From assembly GCA_947373775.1 (NCBI GenBank), contig CANBZE010000095.1:1-7191 (forward strand): a stretch of DNA of 7,191 nucleotides. Reading direction: 5' to 3'. Of this stretch, positions 1-4,817 are shown piece by piece. Under the pieces are notes generated by a model. The model worked only from the letters and a program-made list of their open reading frames with translations, made no database searches and was not told where the DNA came from. The position numbers and the translations under genes are program-made. The DNA comes from Alphaproteobacteria bacterium (GTDB taxonomy: Bacteria > Pseudomonadota > Alphaproteobacteria > Micropepsales > Micropepsaceae). Every line of letters begins with the position of its first letter. Positions within the stretch are counted from its first letter, which is position 1.

Positions 1-580
1 GCACCGTCACGCGCCAGAAGGTCTGCCAGCCGGTGGCGCCGAGCGTCAGGGCGGCGTATTCCTCATCATTGCCCTGCGCCTGCATGAGCGGGATCAGCTC
101 GCGCGCCACGAAGGGAAAGGTCACGAAGATCGTCGCCAGCACGATGCCCGGCACTGCGAACAGGATGTGGATGTCGTGATCGGCCAGCGAACGGCCGAAC
201 CAGCCCTGTGCCCCGAACACCAGCACATAGATGAGGCCCGCCACCACCGGCGACACCGAGAAGGGCAGATCGATCAGGGTGACCAGGAAGGTCTTGCCGG
301 GGAAATCATACTTGGCGATGGACCAGGCGGCGGCGATACCGAACACCGTGTTCAGCGGCACCGCGATGCCGGCCGCGATCAGCGACAGGCGCACCGACGC
401 CAGGGTGTCGGGCTCCTTGATCGCGGTCCAGAGGGCCGACACGCCATTGGCGAAGGCTTCCTTGAACACCAGCGCCAGCGGCAACAGCAGCAGGACTGCG
501 ATGAAGGCGATCGCCACCGCGCCCAGGAACAGCCTGAGCCACAGCGGATCTTCGGTGGGTTTCAAAAATCTTTTGGTCAT
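1..580 (-). CDS. cysW: Sulfate/thiosulfate ABC transporter permease CysW (partial, 3' end missing)
   Basis: This is an inner-membrane permease that pairs with CysT to form the sulfate/thiosulfate channel driven by the CysA ATPase. I read 193 codons from the ATG at 580 to the window edge; E. coli CysW has about 290 residues, so roughly two thirds is present. Hydrophobic segments lie near residues 17-39, 64-86, 100-122 and 138-158. Stretches such as [19 protein letters not shown] (residues 102-120) and [14 protein letters not shown] (151-164) are typical of CysW. The cytoplasmic EAA loop that contacts the ATPase is present at about 173-193, with [13 protein letters not shown] at its end. The usual EAA glutamate is a tyrosine here (Y175). 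The start codon overlaps the cysT stop as ATGA, which indicates translational coupling and fixes the start. The rest of the gene, and probably cysA, lie beyond position 1. Confidence 0.95.
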   Translation of the reverse strand, partial: MTKRFLKPTEDPLWLRLFLGAVAIAFIAVLLLLPLALVFKEAFANGVSALWTAIKEPDTLASVRLSLIAAGIAVPLNTVFGIAAAWSIAKYDFPGKTFLVTLIDLPFSVSPVVAGLIYVLVFGAQGWFGRSLADHDIHILFAVPGIVLATIFVTFPFVARELIPLMQAQGNDEEYAALTLGATGWQTFWRVTV

Positions 581-1422
581 CTGCGTTTGGCCGCCCAGCT
601 TTGCAGCCCGTTCAGCGCCAGCAGCATCACAAAGCTGGCCGCCAGCATCACGACACCGATGGCGGCGGCCCCGGCATAGTCATATTGCTCCAGCTTGGTG
701 ATAATCAGCAGCGGCGCGATCTCGCTGACGGCGGGAATGTTGCCGGCGATGAAGATGATGGAGCCGTACTCGCCGGCCGCGCGGGCAAAAGCCATCGCCA
801 TGCCGGTCAGCACCGCCGGGCCCAGCATGGGCAGGACCACCCGGGCAATGGTCTGCAGCCGGGTCGCGCCCAGGGTGGCGGCGGCTTCTTCCACTTCCAG
901 GCCCAGCTCGGCCATCACCGGCTGCACCGTGCGCACCGTGAAAGGCAGCGAAATGAAGATCATCGCCACCAGCACGCCATAGGGCGTGTAGGCGACGCGG
1001 ATGCCATACTCGGCCAACACCGAGCCGATCCAGCCATTGGGGGCATAGAGCGTGGACAGCGCGATGCCGGCCACCGCGGTCGGCAGCGCGAACGGCAGGT
1101 CGATCACCGCATCCAGAAAGCCCTTGCCGGGAAAGCGATAGCGCACCAGCACCCAGGCGATGATCACGCCGAAGAAGGAATCGATCACCGCCGCGGCCAG
1201 CGCCATGCCGAAGGACAGGCGCAAGGATGCGAGCACACGCGGCGTGGAGATCGCCGCCCAGAAACCGCTCGGGCCCAGTTCCATCGGACGGATCACCAGC
1301 GCCAGCAGCGGGATCAGCACCAGCGAGGTGAGATAGAACAGCGTAAAGCCCAGCGAAAGCCGGAAGCCCGGCAACACGTGCCGGGACCGCAAGGGGAACA
1401 GTTTCAATTCGATCGCGCTCAT
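577..1422 (-). CDS. cysT: Sulfate/thiosulfate ABC transporter permease CysT (CysU)
   Basis: This is the partner permease of CysW in the sulfate/thiosulfate importer. It has 281 residues, close to the family's usual length of about 275-280. Six hydrophobic segments can be seen near residues 24-44, 68-93, 105-125, 147-163, 198-216 and 250-271. The EAA loop is intact ([13 protein letters not shown] at 178-190, followed by VVLPML). The segment [14 protein letters not shown] (217-230) matches the conserved CysT region, which reads GEFGAVIFIAGNI in E. coli. [20 protein letters not shown] (95-114) is also characteristic. The start at 1422 gives a normal short cytoplasmic N-terminus. Its Shine-Dalgarno is poor: the only GGGAG lies about 15 bases upstream, next to the intercistronic hairpin. 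The TGA stop overlaps the cysW ATG. Operon position after the binding-protein gene and before cysW follows the common sbp/cysP-cysT-cysW order. Confidence 0.97.
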   Translation of the reverse strand: MSAIELKLFPLRSRHVLPGFRLSLGFTLFYLTSLVLIPLLALVIRPMELGPSGFWAAISTPRVLASLRLSFGMALAAAVIDSFFGVIIAWVLVRYRFPGKGFLDAVIDLPFALPTAVAGIALSTLYAPNGWIGSVLAEYGIRVAYTPYGVLVAMIFISLPFTVRTVQPVMAELGLEVEEAAATLGATRLQTIARVVLPMLGPAVLTGMAMAFARAAGEYGSIIFIAGNIPAVSEIAPLLIITKLEQYDYAGAAAIGVVMLAASFVMLLALNGLQSWAAKRR

Positions 1423-1439
1423 GACTATTCAAAGAAACT

Positions 1440-1463
1440 CCCGGACCGCGAAAACGGCCCGGG
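1440..1463 (-). promoter_or_regulatory. Intercistronic hairpin between sbp and cysT
   Basis: The 69-bp gap between the sbp stop and the cysT start holds an inverted repeat with 9-nt arms. On the transcribed strand it reads CCCGGGCCG, loop TTTTCG, CGGTCCGGG, giving eight Watson-Crick pairs and one G-T wobble. The bases after it (AGTTTCTTTG) are only loosely T-rich, so it is a poor full terminator. In binding-protein-dependent transport operons such hairpins commonly protect the upstream mRNA or partly stop transcription, so that the periplasmic protein is made in excess over the permeases. That role is inferred here. Confidence 0.6.
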
Positions 1464-1491
1464 AAAGTTGGCGGAAGACTCGTGACAGCCG

Positions 1492-2481
1492 TTACTTGCC
1501 CGGCTGGTAAATCTGGTCGAATACGCCGCCATCGCCGAAATGGGTGACCTGGGCCTTGGCCCAGCCGCCGAAATCGCCATCAATCGTGGCCAGCGGAATG
1601 TTGGGGAACTGGCCCTTGTACTTGGCCAGGATTTCCTGGTTGCGCGGACGGTAAAAGTCCTTCGCCTCGATTTCCTGCGCGGCCGGGGTGTAAAGGAACT
1701 TCACAAAAGCTTCCGCGGCGGCGCGGCTCTTGTGGCGGTCGACATTCTTGTCGGCCACGGCCACCGGCGGTTCGGCCAGGATGGAGCGCGAGGGATAGAC
1801 GATCTCGTACTGGCCGGGCGATTCCTTCAGCGCCAGATGCGCTTCATTTTCCCAGGACAGCAGCACGTCGCCGATGCCGCGCTTGGTGAAGGTCACGGTG
1901 GAGCCGCGCGCGCCGGTATCCAGCACCGGGACGTGGCGGTAAAGATTGCCGACAAAATCCTTGGCCTTCTGTGCGTTGCCGCCCTGCGCCTTTTCGGCAC
2001 AGGCCCAGGCCGCCAGATAAGCCCAGCGTGCGCCGCCCGAGGTCTTCGGGTTCGGCGTCACCACCTGGATGCCCGGCTTCACCAGATCGTTCCAATCCTT
2101 GATCTTCCAGGGATTGCCCTTGCGCACCAGGAACACGATGGTCGAGGTGTAGGGCGCGGAATTCTGCGGCAAACGCTTCTGCCAATCGGCGGGCAGCACG
2201 CCGGCATTCTTGGACACCGCATCGATATCGGCCGCCAACGCAAGCGTCAGGACGTCGGCCTGAAGACCGTCAATGACGGCGCGCGCCTGGGCGCCCGAAC
2301 CACCATTGGATGTCGTGATAGTGACCTTGTCGGCCTTGTATTCGGCCGCAAAAGCCGCGCCGAGATCCTTGTAGAGCTCGCGGGTCGGGTCATAGCTGAC
2401 GTTCAAAAGCGTGACGTCGGCCTGCGCCGTGGTGCCGGCGAAAAGGCCAGCAACAACAAGAAAGGAAAGAAGACGCTTCAT
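1492..2481 (-). CDS. sbp: Periplasmic sulfate-binding protein (Sbp/CysP family)
   Basis: This protein captures sulfate (possibly thiosulfate) in the periplasm and delivers it to CysT/CysW. It has 329 residues, the family's usual size. Residues 1-21 form a Sec signal peptide ([21 protein letters not shown]) with an AxA-type cleavage site before D22. Family blocks follow: [13 protein letters not shown] (25-37), [19 protein letters not shown] (59-77), [18 protein letters not shown] (107-124), [12 protein letters not shown] (142-153), [20 protein letters not shown] (188-207) and the C-terminal FGGWAKAQ (304-311). These closely resemble E. coli Sbp, including the SGG and GARGST loops known to help hold the anion. 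I prefer Sbp to CysP on overall likeness, but ligand choice cannot be settled by eye. A longer in-frame start at 2526 would put 15 residues before the signal peptide and is rejected. The gene starts 10 bp after the porin stop. Confidence 0.96.
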   Translation of the reverse strand: MKRLLSFLVVAGLFAGTTAQADVTLLNVSYDPTRELYKDLGAAFAAEYKADKVTITTSNGGSGAQARAVIDGLQADVLTLALAADIDAVSKNAGVLPADWQKRLPQNSAPYTSTIVFLVRKGNPWKIKDWNDLVKPGIQVVTPNPKTSGGARWAYLAAWACAEKAQGGNAQKAKDFVGNLYRHVPVLDTGARGSTVTFTKRGIGDVLLSWENEAHLALKESPGQYEIVYPSRSILAEPPVAVADKNVDRHKSRAAAEAFVKFLYTPAAQEIEAKDFYRPRNQEILAKYKGQFPNIPLATIDGDFGGWAKAQVTHFGDGGVFDQIYQPGK

Positions 2482-2487
2482 CGGATG

Positions 2488-2493
2488 TTCCTT
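2488..2493 (-). promoter_or_regulatory. Ribosome binding site of sbp, overlapping the porin stop codon
   Basis: The transcribed strand reads TAAGGAACATCCG directly before the ATG at 2481. AAGGAA is a good Shine-Dalgarno at 6-7 bases spacing, and its first two bases are also the last two of the porin's TAA stop. This decides the start of sbp at 2481 and suggests that ribosomes finishing the porin can reload on sbp. Confidence 0.75.
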
Positions 2494-3982
2494 ACAGGGA
2501 AATCTGGCTGCGCAGGACAACGGCATCGGCAGAGATATCGTTCGTGGGCGCGTTGATGTGGTTGACCTTGATATTGTCGTAGTTGAGCTGGAACTTGACC
2601 GCGTTGTTCGGATACCAGTTCACGCCCAGGGTCCAGACATCCTGCTTGCCGCCCGGGATGCCGCCGGTGGCGGCAGTGTTGGAGGGAAGAAAATCCAGAT
2701 CGAGGCTGCTGTAGCGCGCGGCCACTTCCCATGCGCCCCAGCCGCCCGGGGTGCCCAGCGGCTTGGCAGGGCGGATGTTGCGGAAGCTGGCGGTGGCGGG
2801 ATCATAGGGATGCTGCTCGCCGGTCAGCGAATAGGCGAGGAACGCATACCAGCCCGTGAAATTCGGATTGGGCACCGCGAGACGGCGCTCGATCTCGTAG
2901 CGGAACCAGCCGCCCTGACCGTAAAAACGATCGTACGTGCCGGCCGTTTCAAAGCCGAACTCGCGCACATGATGGGCATCGATATTGCCGGTGTCGACGG
3001 TCTTGCTGGCATCCACCGCCACCTCCGGCCCGTTGCTGAAGCGGATGGTATTGGTGGTGGGGCTGGGCGCGGCATCCGACAGCTTGAGCACTTCGCTGAT
3101 ATGACCTTCCAAAAGCCATTTGGCTTCGGGGGTTGCAACCGCCAGCCAGGCGGCGCGGCCGATCACGGCTTCCTGCGCATCAAACGTGCCCACCGCGGCA
3201 CCGGTGGTGGTCCCATCGCCGCTCTTTTTCCCGGTGTAGGAAAGCGAAGCGAAATAGGTGTCGCCCTGGGCCCAGACGCTGACGGCTTCGCGGCTGGGCG
3301 CACCGGCGAGATTGCGCGCGACATCCACCGCGGCGGCGCGCTCGGGGAAAAACAGTTCGCCCGAACTGGTCTGGTCTTCCTGGCCTTCGAAGGGCGTATA
3401 GGCGCCGGCCCGGAAATAGAACGGCTTGAGGCCGTCATATTCGATATAGGCATTGTAGATATAGCCGCGGTTCTCCACGCCGTAGCCGCCAAAATCGTAG
3501 ATGAAGTTATAGGCCCAGTCGTTATAGACGGTGCCCTGGAAGCCCAGCTGGGCGCGGCGGAAATTGGTGCCGCTGTTCAGGTCGACGCTGGCGGGATTCT
3601 TGCCCTGCGCGAAATAGCCCAGGTCAAACTGTACCAGAGCACGCAGCGACAGGGTGAAGGCGCCGTCGGCGGAGGCAAAGCTGAAACGGCCGTTGGAAAC
3701 CGTGGTCTTGGGCAAGGCCGCGAGCTGATTGTTGACGTCGGAATACTGGGCGCTGGTGCTGCGCTTCAGATCGGCCAGCGCGGCGCTGCTGTCGGCGTTA
3801 CCTTGCGAAGCCTTGATCTCGCGCAGCTGAAGCTGGACGTCGCGCAGTTGCTGTTCCAGTAAACCGATGCGGGGATCAGGTGTGGCGGTCGCCGGCTTCT
3901 TAGCAGCGGCGGCGAAAGCAGGCGCCGACAGCGCAGCGGCGGCCGTACCGGCCAGGAGAAGCGAAGCAAGCATTCGGCGCAT
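2492..3982 (-). CDS. OprO/OprP-type (Porin_O_P family) anion porin, probably for sulfate
   Basis: This is a 496-residue outer-membrane beta-barrel protein. Residues 1-24 form a Sec signal peptide (Arg-rich start, Ala/Leu core, ending APAFA). A likely coiled coil follows at about 38-60 ([19 protein letters not shown]), then a low-complexity linker and the barrel from about 99. The segments [12 protein letters not shown] (113-124), [20 protein letters not shown] (141-160), and [20 protein letters not shown] (178-197) with FFPERAAA after it have the strand pattern of the phosphate-selective porin family. Family members named OprP/OprO carry phosphate or pyrophosphate in Pseudomonas. Here the gene is the first of a tight sulfate-transport operon, so sulfate or another sulfur anion is the more likely substrate (inference from context). 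The protein ends in Leu rather than the Phe usual for barrel assembly. A second Met at codon 4 is possible but would shorten the signal peptide's positive end; the SD for either start is weak. Confidence 0.85.
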   Translation of the reverse strand: MRRMLASLLLAGTAAAALSAPAFAAAAKKPATATPDPRIGLLEQQLRDVQLQLREIKASQGNADSSAALADLKRSTSAQYSDVNNQLAALPKTTVSNGRFSFASADGAFTLSLRALVQFDLGYFAQGKNPASVDLNSGTNFRRAQLGFQGTVYNDWAYNFIYDFGGYGVENRGYIYNAYIEYDGLKPFYFRAGAYTPFEGQEDQTSSGELFFPERAAAVDVARNLAGAPSREAVSVWAQGDTYFASLSYTGKKSGDGTTTGAAVGTFDAQEAVIGRAAWLAVATPEAKWLLEGHISEVLKLSDAAPSPTTNTIRFSNGPEVAVDASKTVDTGNIDAHHVREFGFETAGTYDRFYGQGGWFRYEIERRLAVPNPNFTGWYAFLAYSLTGEQHPYDPATASFRNIRPAKPLGTPGGWGAWEVAARYSSLDLDFLPSNTAATGGIPGGKQDVWTLGVNWYPNNAVKFQLNYDNIKVNHINAPTNDISADAVVLRSQISL

Positions 3983-4008
3983 GAAAACCCCGTGATTAAG
4001 TCATCCCA

Positions 4009-4027
4009 CCGGTCTTTCGCGGACCGG
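4009..4027 (-). promoter_or_regulatory. Short hairpin in the presumed leader of the porin-sbp-cysTW mRNA
   Basis: A perfect 6-bp inverted repeat (CCGGTC, 7-nt loop, GACCGG) ends 26 bases upstream of the porin start codon. It would sit near the 5' end of the message if transcription starts around 4030, and could act as a 5' stabiliser. No known riboswitch consensus is apparent in this short leader. Confidence 0.4.
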
Positions 4028-4035
4028 ACACGCGA

Positions 4036-4064
4036 TTAATTCCTCTAAATCTCTATCTAGTCAA
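4036..4064 (-). promoter_or_regulatory. Candidate promoter of the porin-sbp-cysTW operon
   Basis: On the minus strand TTGACT (4064-4059) is a good -35 box. A weak -10 follows: AATTAA at 17-bp spacing, or ATTAAT at 18-bp spacing. The -35 falls in the middle of the 33-bp palindrome and the region is clearly more AT-rich than its surroundings. The poor -10 means the exact start site is uncertain. Confidence 0.4.
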
Positions 4065-4076
4065 TAGGGATTAAGA
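4044..4076. promoter_or_regulatory. 33-bp imperfect palindrome, likely operator
   Basis: Plus-strand arms TCTAAATCTCTAT (4044-4056) and ATAGGGATTAAGA (4064-4076) are separated by a 7-nt centre, CTAGTCA. Eleven of the 13 arm positions pair, including the inner stretch CTAT/ATAG. It covers the candidate -35 box of the sulfate operon, a position that fits repression. The adjacent Rrf2 gene is the obvious candidate for the binding protein, but this is inferred from proximity. Confidence 0.6.
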
Positions 4077-4119
4077 TGTTTTTTGAAATCAAGGCAAGCC
4101 AGGCACAATAAAGGGAAGA

Positions 4120-4554
4120 TTATAAAGCGCCTGAACGCCGCAATTGTGCCGCGGCCGTCGCCAGATTTCTGGATTCCAGGATCTGGGCGGTGGCATCCCG
4201 GGCCGCCAGCAGGGCTTTTCGGATAGCGCAGACCGACTCCTCGAAACAGTCATCGCACTTGCGGTAAGCCATGACGCTGACACAGGGACTGAGCGCCAAA
4301 GGCCCGTCCGTGACCCGCAAAACATCCGCAAAACTGATGTCCTTGGCCGGCCTGCCCAAGGAATAGCCACCGCTGCGGCCACGGTGGCTGCGTACGATGC
4401 CGGTCTTTTTCAGTTCCAGCAGGATGGCTTCCAGGAATTTGCGGGGAATCCGCTCCTTGTCCGCGATTTCGGAGATCTGGACCGGAGCATCCTCGCCGCG
4501 CGACGCCAAGTACAACAGGGCACGTAGGGCGTAGCGGGCTTTTTGGGAAATCAT
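4120..4554 (-). CDS. Rrf2-family transcriptional regulator with four clustered cysteines
   Basis: This is a 144-residue winged-helix DNA-binding protein, the normal size for Rrf2 (IscR, NsrR, RirA, CymR). It opens with the family hallmark MISQKARYALRALLYLA. The recognition region is ISEIADKERIPRKFLEAILL (27-46), with the wing at RSHRGRSGGYSLGRP (55-69). The sensing half has C91, C100, C103 and C109 (spacing C-X8-C-X2-C-X5-C), which could bind an iron-sulfur cluster. This differs from the C-X5-C-X5-C of E. coli IscR. The start at 4554 is the canonical one; an in-frame extension to 4830 would add 92 unrelated residues across an intergenic repeat. The SD is weak (GGGG about 11 bases upstream). 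Its placement directly before the sulfate genes on the same strand, with a palindrome in each upstream region, suggests a regulator of sulfur assimilation or of Fe-S/cysteine supply, by analogy with CymR. The exact subgroup and signal are unknown. Confidence 0.92.
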   Translation of the reverse strand: MISQKARYALRALLYLASRGEDAPVQISEIADKERIPRKFLEAILLELKKTGIVRSHRGRSGGYSLGRPAKDISFADVLRVTDGPLALSPCVSVMAYRKCDDCFEESVCAIRKALLAARDATAQILESRNLATAAAQLRRSGAL

Positions 4555-4573
4555 GCGGCATAATACCCCACAA

Positions 4574-4590
4574 ACTCTATGGAATATAGT
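4574..4590. promoter_or_regulatory. 17-bp palindrome upstream of the Rrf2 gene, candidate autoregulatory site
   Basis: The plus strand reads ACTCTATGGAATATAGT, with 7-nt arms pairing at six of seven positions around a 3-nt centre. It lies 20-36 bases before the regulator's start. It overlaps TATATT (minus strand, 4588-4583), which could be a -10 box, although no matching -35 is seen. It shares the half-site CTCTAT/ATAGAG with the larger palindrome before the porin gene. Confidence 0.45.
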
Positions 4591-4592
4591 CC

Positions 4593-4675
4593 CCTCCCCC
4601 TCCGGCCTTCGCAGCCCCGAGGGTCTGCTACGGCCACCTCCCCCAATGAGCGCGCGCTTCGCGCGCGGGGGAGGT
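4593..4675. repeat. Composite GC-rich intergenic inverted repeat
   Basis: Two adjoining inverted repeats are present. The first, 4604-4635, is interrupted (GGCC, GCAG and CCC pairing with GGG, CTGC and GGCC). The second, 4636-4675, is strong: outer arms ACCTCCCCC and GGGGGAGGT (9 bp), then an inner 7-bp stem GCGCGCG/CGCGCGC with loop CTT, and a 5-nt bulge AATGA on the left. A second copy of CCTCCCCC at 4593-4600 could pair with the same right arm. There is no T tract, so it is not a standard terminator. Composition and layout resemble the dispersed REP-like repeats found between alphaproteobacterial genes; copy number cannot be judged from one window. Confidence 0.6.
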
Positions 4676-4737
4676 ATGCAGTGGCCTTGCGCGACAGCTT
4701 GCGACAACCCCGGCGGTGCGCGTCCGGTTTTTCCCGC

Positions 4738-4743
4738 TATAAT
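4738..4743 (+). promoter_or_regulatory. Candidate -10 box for the RND pump gene
   Basis: A perfect TATAAT lies 70 bases before the RND start codon, in an otherwise GC-rich stretch. The -35 region (about 4715-4720, GGTGCG) does not match TTGACA and there is no TG extension, so an activator or another sigma factor would be needed. Two CTTGCG repeats 12 bp apart (4686-4691 and 4698-4703) lie upstream of it. Confidence 0.35.
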
Positions 4744-4781
4744 CCTGACAAATTGCCATCGCTGGACCGCAACAGACCGCC

Positions 4782-4817
4782 ATGACCGCCCAAAGACAGG
4801 ACAGGACAGCCTCATGA
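4782..4817 (+). CDS. Possible 11-codon leader peptide overlapping the RND start
   Basis: An ATG at 4782 opens a tiny frame reading MTAQRQDRTAS and stopping at TGA 4815-4817. That stop overlaps the RND start ATG (4814-4816) as ATGA. Such an arrangement can couple translation of a following gene, but a frame this short can arise by chance and no clear SD precedes it. It matches no leader peptide I recognise. Confidence 0.2.
   Translation: MTAQRQDRTAS
4795..4809 (+). repeat. GACAG triplet repeat containing the RND ribosome binding site
   Basis: Three perfect tandem copies of GACAG end four bases before the RND ATG. Each junction creates AGGAC, so there are two alternative weak Shine-Dalgarno sequences in the run; the downstream one (AGGA at 4803-4806) is well spaced for the ATG at 4814. 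Gain or loss of a unit would shift the site by 5 bases and might tune expression. Confidence 0.45.

Noticed and set aside
601..1485. Plus-strand open frame (294 codons) opposite cysT
   Set aside because: Its product is almost entirely Gln/His/Arg/Gly repeats, a typical antisense artefact of a hydrophobic protein gene.
2482..2526. 15-residue N-terminal extension of Sbp
   Set aside because: It would place extra residues before a textbook signal peptide and overlap the porin end; the start at 2481 has a good SD.
1540..2556. Plus-strand open frame (338 codons) opposite sbp
   Set aside because: It is the antisense shadow of a gene with unmistakable Sbp motifs and shows no recognisable domain.
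2411..3862. Long plus-strand open frame (483 codons) opposite the porin and sbp genes
   Set aside because: It is antisense to two well-recognised genes, has a low-complexity Gly/Ala/Val/Arg/Ile-rich product without a family pattern, and reflects the high GC of the third codon positions on the other strand.
3983..4119. SAM-type or other sulfur riboswitch before the porin
   Set aside because: The leader from the likely start near 4030 is only about 50 nt, and apart from one 6-bp hairpin I see no conserved riboswitch core.
4636..4675. Intrinsic terminator for the RND or Rrf2 gene
   Set aside because: No T tract follows on either strand, and the element lies upstream of both genes rather than after one.
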